64,000 bases of DNA, taken from contig MU001495.1 of the NCBI GenBank assembly GCA_010093485.1, forward strand, positions 310,001 through 374,000, read 5' to 3'. This document shows positions 1 to 12,615 of this stretch, in pieces; positions within the stretch are counted from its first letter, which is position 1, and every line of letters starts with the position of its first letter. The notes under the pieces were generated by a model. The model was not told the DNA's origin. It did not search any database and saw nothing but the letters and a program-made list of their open reading frames with translations. The stretch comes from Karstenula rhodostoma CBS 690.94 (Eukaryota; Ascomycota; Dothideomycetes; Pleosporales; Didymosphaeriaceae). The position numbers were made by a program, and so were the translations under genes.

Positions 1-454
1 CTCACGGTGGAATTTCGATAGAGTACCTCAACTATTACCTTGAAAGCAAACGCCAGACATGGTCATCAGGACCTCGCTCATACGTACCTACGCTACCTGA
101 ATAGTCATGAGAATCGACGGGTCAACTGTTAGGCGCATTTTGGTCACAACTTCCGGGTCCCGAGAGCACCTTCAGGCAAACGAACATGTATATACCCTCA
201 GTGGTCATCGTGTACGTTTTACATCTGCCGCACAGGAGTCTACGAAGGCGGGAGGTATACTCAGAGTCAGTAGCTGTGAGCCTTCACCGACCAAGTGGCA
301 TTCCGTGCCGCATTCTCAGACTCATAGCATAGGTACAGTGTTATTGCAAAGGTATAAGAAGTGGTGGGGATGCTTCTAACAGCTCCACATAATCATCGGC
401 CTCTATACATTCCCTCACATACTCCGTATCAACAATTTCGATTATATACACAAG
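1..454. other. Left edge, no gene supported
   Basis: Only short unrelated open frames on both strands. I see no family motif, repeat or splice-consistent exon chain. It may hold the promoter, or a missed first exon, of the small candidate gene that starts at 455. Confidence 0.5.
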
Positions 455-761
455 ATGACTGTATACTGGGCGTGCTGGTATCATCCTACAGGTACCGGCT
501 ATACGGACTCAGAGAATATCAAAGACAAGGTCGAGTCTCTACAGTTCACCGTGCGCAGTGGCAGATGGAATGTTGACCCGGTTAATGATGGGAATTACGA
601 TGATGTCAAGAACAAAGACGGAGGATCGCAAACCGTTGATGACGGATCGGTAACGAAGGGGCGTGAGTGATGAGAAGACTGGTTGCTGATTGCGGTGGCT
701 GATTTAGGCAGTGAAGGAGGCTATCGAGAAGTACGATGCCGATAACAAAGTGACGCCTTAA
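455..761 (+). CDS. Candidate small two-exon gene, unknown function (82 aa)
   Basis: I do not recognise this protein. An ATG at 455 opens 65 codons (exon 455-649). A GTAACG donor and a TTTAG acceptor remove 58 nt (650-707). Exon 708-761 continues in phase 0 for 17 codons to TAA. The product would be a small acidic 82-aa protein starting MTVYWACWYH and ending DADNKVTP, rich in Asp and Lys, with only one Cys and no signal peptide at this start. The support is the intron length, which matches the rest of the window, and the coding-like composition on both sides of it. A second donor at 663 (GTGAGT) would instead lead to an early stop, so splicing is uncertain. An upstream exon carrying a signal peptide is possible but I could not find one. 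Confidence 0.35.
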
Positions 762-1181
762 ATGCAAGCGGCTGTCCGGGCAACTTGGAGACCTGGAAGA
801 GTGTACTCTTAAGTTTCGATGTTTCCTTATTGTATGGTCAGGTGATATCCTTTTGTACGGCTATGTCATCTCCTTTCTGTACGACTACCTGGAACAAAAG
901 GTGACCACTGGGCTGTGTGGAGCCCAACCTCCTGCCAGTATTCCAAATTATATCCAAATTTGCCTGTCACGAGGTCCACTATTAGTACATCACACGAGGC
1001 TGTTAAGGCTAGCAAACTGTTGTTGTACAGATAGTAATCCCTGAGCTGATGTACACCATAGTGCGGACTATAGTACAATCATAATAGTTTACACCGAGTT
1101 AACCGCCTCATCCATATCTGTACCTCCGCATCGTACACGTGTATCGTACAGCAAATATACAACATTGCCATGCATCATCGC
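762..1181. other. Intergenic, nothing recognised
   Basis: Between the small candidate gene and the 3' end of the BolA gene. Open frames of 60-70 codons on both strands overlap each other and show no motif. Confidence 0.5.
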
Positions 1182-1805
1182 TTAGACAGCCTTTGTCCTC
1201 AGCTGTACGCCATGCCAGCCCTTAATCTCCTCCTTGAGCACCTCATTCACCATCTTGTGCTGCTTGATCACACTCAGGCCGTTGAACCGCTCGCTCTCAA
1301 TCTGCAACGCATACATTGAGCCACACCCGCCGCTGATGTCTTGCACCTAGCACGCCACCATGTCAGCCTGTATATCCCTTTTTCGCCTCTTGTCGCACAT
1401 TCAATTCCACAAATCCACGCGACACTCGTATGACGCGCATGCTCGCTGTGCGGCAATCGGTCAACGGCGTCGCATCATCTGATCGGCACCTCCGCCCGCT
1501 AATATGCATTACCGACGTGGCACAGAACGTACCTCGAGTTTTACCGGCTGCAGCTCGGCCTTGATCTTGTTGAAGATGTGGAGCTCAGCCTCATTGAGGT
1601 AATCCGGCGGTTCGGGTGCTGCCGTTGCATACGCTCTCCGCGATGACAGCGCGGGGAAGGCCCGCGTTGGGCCTGAGAGTAGGGCTGGGGAAAGGCGCGA
1701 TCGGTGTGCTTGGGCGCAACTGCTAATTGTGCGACGAGTAGCCGGGAGGAGGCGCGGAGATGGGCGCAGTTGGGCGACGACGAGGAGAGCTCTTGACGGG
1801 GCCAT
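1182..1805 (-). CDS. BolA-family protein, probably mitochondrial
   Basis: BolA proteins pair with monothiol glutaredoxins and take part in iron-sulfur cluster delivery; the mitochondrial fungal forms (Bol1/Bol3) act late in cluster insertion. Two exons, 1805-1533 and 1346-1182, flank a 186-nt intron (GTACGT donor, GCTAG acceptor). They join in phase 0 to give 145 aa. Residues 1-65 are rich in Arg, Ser and Ala with almost no acidic residues, typical of a mitochondrial presequence. The BolA fold follows: PDYLNEAELHIFNKI near residues 68-82, then DISGGCGSMYALQIES across the splice site, then NGLSVIKQHKMVNEVLKEEI and GWHGVQLRT. The conserved His sits in the KQH segment. The start at 1805 was chosen over upstream in-frame Mets because it begins the basic leader. 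I cannot tell Bol1 from Bol3. Confidence 0.9.
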
Positions 1806-3668
1806 TGCGAATGCTGCGGGGTGGTTAGCAAGCTTGGTTGAGTTACGGTAGGCAGGAGACATGGGGCGAGATAAGGATAGCTTACTCAATGGTGTTTGCA
1901 AACACGCAATAGGGTGAATGTCAACAGTCGTCGATGTCGATGACGGCGCGAACACTCGTTCACGAAGCTTTCGTCATGGGCCCAAGCTTCCGCCGCCCAA
2001 TCACATGACATGCTTACTCACGCTGATAATCCTCAATCATCAATCTACTGTGTAACGTTGGTGCCGAAACTCGGCCGCAACGACTATGCATGGTCTGATG
2101 AATAACACGGCTGAATCACCGCACAGATTTGCCTCTCACTCGGTGAGCCTCAGAACCTCAACAAACCTTCCCGCGCGACCTCTCGCACCCTACTGCGCCG
2201 CTAACAAGTCGGCAACCACGCCAGCGCCGGGTTTGCATGAGCTCAGCGGCCCATCCTGAGCATGTACCTCTACTTCCAGTCTCGTACCTCCAAATCTGAC
2301 TGCTCCGGCCCTTATCAACGACCTCATTCTGCCGCCAACGCTCGCCATCTCGCCGGCCCGACCGGTCAACGCCCGCAGCCACCCATCCACTAGACAACCC
2401 CAGTTTTTCCACTCCACTTCCCCTCACATACGCACCGTTCCAACCTTCTCTAATCTGATATCAGCCGCACAGCGCCTCGAGCCTGATATCACCCGCATGC
2501 TCAACACTTCCGATAAGAGTATCCAGACGGCTGAGCATCGTATGCGCAAGGCTCACCGTTCGTGATTTGCGCTTGGCAAAAATGCCACACGGGTGCCCTC
2601 AGGACCCTGATCGGAGAAGTGCCGGACCCTGAGTCCCCAGAATCGTTGCAGGATCGTCGCATTCACATGGGCGACGCGGCGGCGGCGGAAGAAGATGCCT
2701 GTTCGGGGAGCTGTGGGGGTCGAGCCTCGCGTCTCTCTGCGCCATCGCGTATCATTATCAGTGCTTGTCATACCATGCCGTGACTGACCTTCTCCATACT
2801 ACCTACGCGAAGCACTCTGGAGGGTGCCGAGAAATACGGAGACGCTCTGGAACCGCGTCTGTCCTTGGGTGTGTATGTCGCCAAGAGGTGGAACACGAAC
2901 CTGGGCAGCTTCATTCACGTGCGCAACACGCCGAAGGCGAATTCCAAACGAACCAGCACTCTGCACGTGATACTCAGCATGCAGATACCCAAGCAGACGT
3001 GTCCAGGACAGGACGTCTATGGTAGTTTTAGCAGAAAACTCAATAGCAAAGATTACCATCATCTCAACAACGAGAGTCGCACCAGTCGACATCCCGCTCT
3101 ACGAGCTTCAAAACATGATCTCTCCCCTCCCCCATCACGGCTCTTCTCAAAACCGCGCAATATCCACCCTCCAAAATACCCAGATTACCCATCCCCACCA
3201 CCGACCAATCACCACCCCCGCAACCCACCGCCCCCAATCAACCCCATAGCATCCGCAGCGCGTCCTCGTCTACCGCACTCATCGCCGCCATGCCGAACAC
3301 CTGAAATAGCACGCGCGGCCTCGAGGGCGATGTATTTCGAGTTTGACATTGAGCAGGACGTAGCTGCCCCTGGTTGTCTACGATGCAGACGCAATATCCG
3401 CACGTACGCCCAGACAGAAGCAGTGCGGAGGATTCGTAACGCGTCGGGGAGGGTAGGTAGGAAGAAATGAAATGAAATGAAATGAAAAGTAAGGCGCTGG
3501 CGGGAGTGGAGTAAAGTACACAGAGGATGACGCGTGGGCCGGCATCAAAAACGCTTGGAGCCGCCCTGCCATCCATCTACCACCTGTGCTGTGCTTGCGA
3601 TACTACACCACACCGCAGTGTCCCCATGATACGATACCGCAACCTCTTGCAACCCTCGATCCACCACC
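1806..3668. other. Gene-poor stretch with one unexplained open frame
   Basis: No gene I can name. On the plus strand about 2258-2565 there is an open frame of roughly 100 codons without its own start. It ends in a helical-looking segment (LISAAQRLEPDITRML, then KSIQTAEHRMRKAHRS) before TGA, and could be an exon of an unrecognised gene. A five-base microsatellite (GAAAT, four to five copies) lies at about 3468-3488. The rest, including the Pro/His-rich frame around 3100-3300, looks like low-complexity noise or promoter of the secreted protein at 3669. Confidence 0.4.
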
Positions 3669-4458
3669 ATGCGCCCTACAACCCTCCACCTCGTCCTCGC
3701 CACCCTCGCCCTCGCAGCCGCCGCGCCCCACGCCCACCCTCAAGACGCCCCCACGTCCACCCTCGCCGATCCAACCATCGCCCTCCCGCCCTCAACGTCC
3801 CTAAACGTGCCGACGACGCTGCTGCCCACGCTCTCGGTGCCGGGGAACCTGAGCACCACCAACCCGTCGAAGTCGACGAGACACCATTTCAGCCACTGGG
3901 AGCCGATTCCGATTTTCAGCTCGGCGTGTAATTGTCCCAGTCTGGCGACGGTGCAGTATCCGTGCTGGGCGACGGATACGTTGCAGGTGAGTTGTTTGCG
4001 ATGAAAAAGGCGTGGACAGCAACAAAGATGGATAGAAAGGAAAAAAGAAAAAAGAAAAGAAAAGCTAATTCAGCTCCACTCCAGCGCTGCAACTTCGAAG
4101 AACTCCACTCCTTCGTCTGCTGGACCTCTGCCGCGCGCGGCTGCCCGACGCCTACACGTCAGGTATGTCACCTTCTTTTCCCCCTTTTTTCCCTGGTCCA
4201 CGGCCTACTCACGCTGCTCCCCAGTGCGACAAACTCTACGCCCCCACCCCCATCACAGGCAAGCACCCCTGCGACCTGGGCCAGAACACGGGCGGTCTCG
4301 AGCCCGCGCCCACGACCGTGTATATTACTGAGACGTCGTATGCGACGTTTGTGCCGACTGCTGCGGCGGCGGTAAAGAGGGGGGCTGCGACGGCGGCGCC
4401 GCTGGGGAGGTGGCAGGATATGGCGTGGAGTCCGGAGCACTATGGGGTGCGTAAGTGA
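3669..4458 (+). CDS. Small secreted Cys-rich protein
   Basis: Function unknown. Three exons (3669-3986, 4085-4162, 4225-4458) join in phase 0 and give 209 aa. The N-terminus MRPTTLHLVLATLALAAAAP is a clear secretion signal with an Ala-rich cleavage region. A Pro/Ser/Thr-rich linker follows. Eight cysteines lie in a compact block spanning the exon junctions, starting CNCPSLATVQYPCW and ending at HPCDLG near residue 155. A low-complexity Ala-rich tail ends in Lys. An even number of Cys in a short secreted protein points to disulfide bonds and an extracellular role such as a cell-surface or effector-like protein; that is inference. GTAAGT occurs right before the stop codon (4451), so a further exon with a different C-terminus is possible. 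Confidence 0.75.
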
Positions 4459-7400
4459 GGGAGGGTAGGGTAGGGTAGAGGATGCGTGTATTGATGTTGT
4501 TGTTGTTGCTGTTGTCGAATATCGGAATAGGAGATGTGGTGATGAATACGAGAGCAGTGGAGCAGTGCCATGACATTGAGTCCAGCGCGTGACGTGACGT
4601 TGCGATGCTACCTTGGCTACATCTCCATCTATGTGCGTCCCGTGACACGTCTACGTGAAGGACTGCTTCAGATCTCGAGTGTACGCGTTAGCAGTGCGTC
4701 CTACAGTAGGTATGCCCCTTCTCGCACGGGTGTTAGTCACATCGATTACTCACCACGCTTTACCTCCCTCTTTCACCCGGAAATCCCCCATTTACTCCGA
4801 AAGCCCACCTCCTGCGGCGACACCGCCGTCCACAACCTCACTTACCTCGCCTCCACAGCGTCCAGGGCCGTCTCCAGATCGCCCTCCCACCTCCCGCGCT
4901 GTGCATGATCCAGGGTCTCGTCCGCAGTCTAGACAAAGCGCCTCTTCATACCCCTCGAGGGTACACTACTCTACGTGAACGGTGAGACCGACTTTGCGGC
5001 CAACGACCGCGCACCGGAGCGCCTCCTTTGCAACGCAGCAAACACTGCGCTGCTAGGATGCATGGAGAGACGCTGCCGCTCCGCCAGCCACGCCGGTCCA
5101 GTGGAGACTAGGGCAGGGATCGCCAAAGGAGATGTTTTGTTGAAAGGAGAGGTGGGTTTTAGGGTGAGGGCTACATATGTATGCGCTCCAGACTGATGTG
5201 CATGATAGGAGGTGTGTAGCGAGCGCTCCACAGAACAAGCGCTCCATATCTGCAGGACGCGTGCTCGTGTGAGCTCCGCGGGCTCTGGGGAGGGATGGTA
5301 TTCAGATAGGAGGCTTTGTGACGAAGCTGGTGAGCTGGTACAGACCCGCTTGTCCCAGGGCCAAGAAGCGGAGAGGTGTTTCCCGCCCCCATGGTTTAAG
5401 ATCTCGATGCTCGTACACAATGCTGGTACTGAAGCGGCTGATTCTGCAGGGTAGGTCGTCCTGAGTCGCGAGGGCAGTGTCGAATGCTAGGATCGCCGTG
5501 AGGCTAGCAGGCTAGAGCAGACGAGGCTCATCGAAGACCCTGATCGTCAGTGCCAAAGCCGTGGCGTTTGTCTCTCACCGACGGGATGCTTGATACTCGA
5601 TTAGGGTTTATGCATCGCGGGGTGCTGGGCATGCGGCTAAGAGAGTTGCGAACATGCATGCAACAGCTGATTGCGCAAGAGCAGGAGCTGAAGCAGGAGT
5701 AGGAGCGGAGTACAAGCACGATGGTGCTGAAGTCGATTCCGCCATAGCTCCGCCCGACGGCTCCGCTCGTCTCCGTTCTTGTAACATATTTTTTTAATGT
5801 TCGCCGCACGATTGCATACGCGTACGTAAGAATAGGACCATGATATGAGAGGTTGATATCGTGTGATTCAGCGTCGAATTGCCGTGACGTCCTAACGAAA
5901 CCAGTCTCCACAGTACCCCACTTCAACTAGAGTATGGAGAGGCGAGCTGCGACGACTCCTCAAAGCGTCTCGCCCACAGTCTGTTCTTGGGGCCCCAGGT
6001 GGCAGGGAGAAGCCAAAGACGGCCCGCAGAAGGACTGCAGGCTGCTCAGACGACCCACAGAAAACGCTGAACGCCAGCCAGGATGCTTGACGAATTGAAG
6101 ATGGACTTGCACCACCCTCAAGAGCAGTTCTCAAGGCACCATTCTTGCACGGGTACGCGGCATCTGGATACGGCGACGAAGGATTCTGCTGGGCCACATG
6201 GAGATTGACGCGCATGCAGGAGCCTGTCCCTATATCTTCACGAGATATTGCGTCGTCTACGCAAGTCAGATTCAACAGGACAGGCGCTAGCGAGTATGCG
6301 TTGAACAGCATCGTTACTTCGCTCCGCCGCCAGCGCTGGGCATCGCCGCCGTTCGTCACGTCCAACGCGTCTCCTCTGCAACGCCTCGTCCGGGGCGCGT
6401 CCCCAAGCAGTGCAGTGTGGTGGAACATGCAGATAGGCGACGTCGCTAGGTGCGTTAACGCCGAGGCTAAGCGCCATGGTTCGCCCCACGCCTACGCAAG
6501 CGAAAAATCAGGGTCCGGCCGAGAATTTGGCCTCGGGGCCGAGTTTTGGTGTGTTGCACTGTTGCACTGTTGCACCACCACAGCGCGGGTACCTGGTAAC
6601 GCTCCGTAGAAAGAGCCCAGGTCCGCCGCGCGGGAGCAGGCGAGCGGCGGGATGCGACCTTGAGGCTGCACTGAAAACTCTGCTCTGTCTCCGTGTGAAT
6701 TGGGAATAGGCGAGGCTATAAGCGTGGCATCTATCCCGCGCTGCGCATTCTGTTGGGGCTTTGCCACCACCGTGTATTACCTATCAACAAGAGTCAGTCC
6801 TGACACCTGCAACGCTGGGCGGCAGCCGTTGACGCCTTTCGGCACCCATGTTCTGCCTGTGAATGGTGTAAAATGGCCGGCATCCTCTTTCCGCGGTAGA
6901 CGCTGCGCCGGTATCGCGACTGCTCAGCTGGCGTCCGTGTTGCGAGATACCGAAGGTGCAATTACCGTCGACGATAAAGGTCCGCGATCGCTTCCGCGCG
7001 CCCTTCGCACATGGCGTGTAAAAGAGGTCCAAGTGGTGGACGAAGGTCGGACACCGAGCCCATGATGACATTCTCCAACTGCACCATCGACGGGGAACCG
7101 CAAAGTATCGTAGCTCTGACCCGTGATGACTCTACATGGGGTTACTCATCCTTCAGAGGCGACTCTCTGTTGGTGACCAACAAAACTCGACATCAGGTGC
7201 CGCAACCACATGCGGACACCGACTGTGGCTTCGAAGCGAACGCCATCGCACGTGTATGCTACTACTAGCCAATTTCCGAAGCGACATCCTTCGTGGAGGA
7301 GGGAGGGTGTGCCAGGTGGGGAATCTGTTGAGGAAGATTGCATGAACATGCAGGGTGCGTGCATGGGTGGGCGAGTCGCTTGGGCGCCCACGTTATAGAC

Positions 7401-9191
7401 GAGAAAACTGCGAACTCAGTGGAAGGGAACTATGGTTTCGTAGATTGCCGTGCTGTTACACGGCGCTTATACGCAGCCTGTATATGCGCCTTAGTAGCCA
7501 CATCCAGGTGCAGATATTGGGCAGATGCATACGGTTTGAGGCGCCCCGTTGCGGGAGATTTTGCCCTCTGATAAGAAGCCTCAAGACGGTATCCCGAGGT
7601 TGCGTGCTTGCGTATTCATTTATTGCCCCTCATCCTGACCGTTCCTGAGGCAATCAAGGTTTGGTTTGCGATACCGGGCTGCCATGGCGTTGTGCGTGTC
7701 AAGTGGGTGACAAGCTCGCGCCATGACAAACCAGCTCTTGTACTATATGCTGTACAAGCATACGAGAAAACACGCCTGTGTACCTGTGGCTTAACCTATA
7801 GTAAAAGCCTGACGGGGTGCGCTTGACAGAAAAATGTTTGCAAATGTTCAACGTAGCATTGCCACACTTGTTCCCCGGATCGAGGGTTGTGTTGTCAAGC
7901 AGTGTTATCGCCGGTGTTCGTGGGCGTAAGAACGCAATGGTTTCACAGCAGGACTTAATGCAGACTGTTGACCAATGCTGATGGAGTCGGGAAAGCTTTG
8001 CCGTCGTAATCGCAGCATCGTGACTGATGCCAGAACAATGGTGAGCATGAGGTTGAGAATATGTGCAAGGGTGATTGCCACCTTCTGTGCAAGTTTGAAC
8101 CCAGGTTCGCGGGAGTACGTATGCAGGGCAAAGTTCAGACCAGGCATTGTTCCATCCGACCAGCATGGAAGAGCCAAACCCGCAAAGGTGCGTTGCTGGC
8201 AGTGTTGCGACTCATCAATGGCTCCCTTGAATTGAGATTGGCAACTCGGGTGTGTCGATAAAATCTAGAGCTTGAGCGACCGATGGCCACATCTGTCACC
8301 TACTCCGGACACGTACAAGTCGGGTGTCCAAGGTCTGTAGATGTGTGCCATTGTGTGGTTGGCTCTGCAGATGTGTCGCTCGAAGGAAGTAAATAGACCA
8401 CGGGAAGTTGTCATGTTCGCGGAACCATCGTCGATCGAGTTGTGTTGCTCGGCCGAGCTTTTATGGACTGAGAAACTGTACGAATATTCGCAGCGCCTCT
8501 AGGCTGGGACCGAGTATATCATGCGCAAGAAAATGGGCCACGATAACCACAGAACCAATGATCGTGACAGTGCCGAACCGTGGTTGTCTAGATTTCATCA
8601 TCGACTCGCCGTTTCTCGACATCTTATCGCAGACCTGATGTGAAAGTTGTCCACGGAGAAGTTCGATGAGGGTCCTGCGCGCTAAAGTGACATGTGAACG
8701 TCTCGAGCGAGACCCTGATTTCACCAATCCGTGGTAGGGCTGCAGCACCAACATGTGCCAGCGCTTCCTGCGGCACCATCAGCCACGATTCCTCGTGTGC
8801 AATACCAGCTGGATGGCATCATGGACCAGGGAAATCACAAAGATCCGATGGAGCCGAGAAAGGACGGCGATCTGGTTCTGGTCCGACACCTACGGTCAGC
8901 TGCGCAAAACACCAACAATGGATTTTGGATCAGGTAGTCTGGAGTCGCGACCTATATGTTCGGATAAAAGACGGAACCAGGCGCTGCTCGTGTTGGTCTA
9001 TCACCGCTTTGGACGGGGAATGTGTTGTAGACTGGCAGGGTCGGGCGGAACGGGGCAACGGCTGTGTAAAGTTCCGCGGCTAGCGCTAAGAGTCTCGCTT
9101 CAAGAAGTCACGTTCGATCTTACGATGGATGGGCGGTGTGGACAATGAAAAAGCCCATACATACGAGTTACCTCGGTCGTATAGATTGACT

Positions 9192-9215
9192 GGTACCCCA
9201 ATAAGCAGGGGTACC
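9192..9215. repeat. Short perfect inverted repeat
   Basis: GGTACCCC and GGGGTACC face each other across an 8-nt loop. It lies in the gene-free stretch; no role is evident. Confidence 0.6.
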
Positions 9216-12200
9216 GGATGTTTCGCATTGGAAACAGGTAAATGGGTTGAATGCTTTTCCTATCGAAGGATGGGGTCGATTGCGCATCGTCGATTTTCAA
9301 AGCGAGATAGTAACAGCTGTATTGGGAGCTGTGATAAGATTCCCCAGGCTGCGAGGACGCCTAAAATGCATACCGATTCACCATAGCTGTGGGGTAGCAA
9401 TATGGAGGTATGCAATGCGTGTTGCAGATGGTCTCGCGCGGCTCTAGTCTGAGCCAAGCTGTGGTGAGCCATCCGTATTCAAGATGGTCAAGGTTTCGAA
9501 TGCCAGCCCCGCTGGAAAGAATGCTTTCTGGATGATCAAGCAGGCTGCAGGATACACGACACAACCACAGGCAAGTCGTCTGGTGTTGTTACGAAGCGAG
9601 TGCTATTCTTGGCAATGTGCTTCCCCACAACCTGCGGTGAACGTTGGTCTCAGCGTGGCGATGGCACGTGCTCAAGCTAACCCCAGCTGAGCAGGGATTT
9701 TGTCCGCGAGACGTGATTCGACCGACAGCCGAACGTGTTCTCGTCGAATGTCACACTGCCTGAGGTTTTTTGCGTGGGACGGTCGCGAACAGGTTTCCAG
9801 CTGCTGTGATTGCGTGACAGAAATGGACGTGGTATGGCAGATGTTGCCAGCAGGTTTCTGATACCAAATACTGTTTTCTGACCAAGGTGGTCCCAATCCT
9901 TCTCTTGCGTTGTATTTACAACGTCACGAATAAACGTTTCGAATTACGCCGAGTGAGCAGGTTTGGTTGCTCGTGACTAGACGACCAACAAGGCGATGAC
10001 CGGCCTGGCTGGGTACCAGATCCCACTCCGGTCGCGATCGTGATATGGCTTCGCTTCTGCCGAGTTATTGGGCGGACGCAATCTTAAGACCAAGGAAAAC
10101 CTAGATATGGATTTGAGTATTTTTTTTTTTTCTTTACGAGAGTAGCTGTGAAACAGATGCGGCTGTGCGGCTCTGCCTGTAGGACTCCTGAGAGCCATCG
10201 TTTTTGCAACAATGCAAGGCAGTTCGGGATGAGGCGCAAAGTGGCTTAGTGTCTGGCAGAGACCGTGCTTGCGATCGACGTTCTGGAGCTGATCGATGGT
10301 ATCAACGCGAACGCTTGCCTGGAACGAGCAGGCGGTGGGTGCGCAGCTCTGACCGCCGCGTGCCAATGGTCGACAGCAAGGTTCTGCCGTTTCTAATTTC
10401 TCTAATCGCAGGCGCGAAGTGGGACTGCGCGGGACAAGTAAAACAACATGCCAGTTTGATAGCTGGCCAGCGGAATCGTGGTGACTCGCTCACACATGCA
10501 TATGACTCTCCATGGTATCGTAGCCTGGATTTTCTGCTAGTGCCTTGTAGCTGGGAAGTATATGCTGCCGCGTGTTTCGATTGCTCCGATGCGGGCGGAC
10601 CGATTGTCTGATCGACGTCTGCCGCAGTGGTGGTGCGATGAAATCCACAGTATTTGCGACCCCTTGTAAATGTAAGCTCGTATAGGAATCTCGGGTTCCT
10701 TGATTGTGAGTGTGGTGAAGGCAGAATGCCGGCAGGAATGCGGCATAGATTCGGAGCAGCCACGAGGAAGCGAAGGCTCAAGAACGGAAAACACAGTCGG
10801 CCGCAAGGTCGGTCAGCTCGGTGGTCTCAAGATGGGTCCGAGAACTGCTAGCTGCATGAGATGTCGGCATGCGGGGAAGACAGCCCTCGTATGAGGCTCG
10901 ACGTGTCTTCCAGTCGACCTTGACTTGGGACGTGTCTGCAATGGCGGGCAGAGATGTGATACGACAGCGAGACTGGGATGCTCACGGTATCGTAAGCCTT
11001 ATTGCAGCACGGGCGATGAAGGTTTCATGTTGCCAAGCGGAGCCCGCGTCGCGGAGATGAGCACTGGCCATACGTGCCATCTATATCTACGCTGCAACGA
11101 CGTCCAAAGTGGCAGCAGAAAGAGGAAGGATTACTGATGCGAGGGTGAAGACGAGGGTTGCTAGAGCGGGGGCAAGGGTGAAGAAGGCCGAAGCAAAGAT
11201 GGGAGGGTGGAGTTGTTGTTGACATGGCGCATGGGCCACGCACAGTGCACAGGGATCAGGTCTGAGTGCGAGGCGAAAAAGGAGTGATTGGAGGAGAAGC
11301 CGACCGCTCTTTCGGAAGGGCAGCGATCGGCGCGCATGGTGGAAAGGAGGAAGGGAAATTTTCAGAGAGCGGCGGCCACAGCAAAGGGGTTAACGCTGGC
11401 GCCCTCAGGTACCGCGATGCATTGCAAATCTTCCGGCGCGGTGATACGCGGGCAGGCAGCCGTGTATTTGATTCACACGATATCGTGGCAGACTGGACGT
11501 GCGGTTCTGGCTGGGTCGCATGTTGCAAAGATGACATCATGTGTGGTAGCGAGAGCACGGAGGGCAGACGTCACCAGCAGCGCGGCGGCCAATGCGTGAT
11601 GGCCTCCAGAGCGGCTCCAGCGTGGAGTGGAGAGTGGGTTGTGGAGTCTCAGTGAGTGAGTGAGTGGGAGTACCCACGCTTGCCCACGCTCGCTCGCCCA
11701 CGTCGACGGCGACTGACCAAGGCAGCGCAAAAGACGTTGCGACGCCGTGTCATCGTCGTGAAGGCGGCGTCGTCAGCGAGCGGGCGGCGTCGGAGCAGCG
11801 TCTGCAGTGCATGCCCCATGTTCTCATCGCCCTGCGCAGCATTGCCCCGTCGACGGTGGACAGTGGGCAGACTGTGATGGAGGGAGGCAAACCGCGTGCT
11901 GTGGGTGGCTGAGGCAGTCCACGGAAGCTGGAGTCTGCGTCCCCGGCGGAGTGCGAGGCATCGCTGATGGCGGGCCTGTGTCCCACTGTTTCGCACGGCG
12001 GTGGAGGTGGCCTGACAAAGGGCAGCAGCAACAGGGCCGCCGAGCATGACAGGACAGGTAGGTCGCGATACCTCGCCGCAGGTAGAGAGTCGCCCCGGTG
12101 CAGGCCGGGCTCCGCAGTGCAGCGCGTCGTCGTCCGCCCGCTTCCCAGCCAGAGACCAGCGTGCAGCGTGCAGCGTGCAGAGCCGGTCGGTGCCGCATGC

Positions 12201-12552
12201 GCTTGCGCTTGGCTGTTGGCGCTGCTGCAGCCTGCACGCCCATCATCCTGGCCGCCTGATCCTTGGTTGACGCCCCCGGTCTGTTGAACAAGAACAAGCC
12301 CACTAGCTCGCTTGCGCTGCGGCACTCGGCCAGTGCGCCAGCCAGGCCAGACCTCGAATCTCTCGCCATTGATCCCGGCTGCGCGATGCCAAAAGCATAC
12401 CGTGTGTGCCGTCCCCAATAGTCGCCCTCTGCGCTACCTCCCAACACTCCTCCTTCCTCTCCACATCTCCAGGCCATTGCCAGTCTTCATCTAACCCCCT
12501 CGGCCCTGCTGCGCTGCATCTGGCTTCGACTTGGACATCCACTCCGACTTCG

Positions 12553-12615
12553 ACCACCTCTCCACCTCCACCTCCACCTCCACCTCCACACCCACCTCCA
12601 CACCCACACCCGCAC
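12553..12615 (+). repeat. (CCACCT)n pyrimidine-rich microsatellite
   Basis: Degenerate CCACCT/CCACAC copies about 500 bp upstream of the CBM21 gene start. The complementary strand reads as a Gly/Trp/Arg-rich frame, which explains the long antisense open frame seen here. Confidence 0.85.

Noticed and set aside
4971..5420. 149-codon minus-strand open frame
   Set aside because: No conserved motif, and equally long frames lie on the opposite strand.
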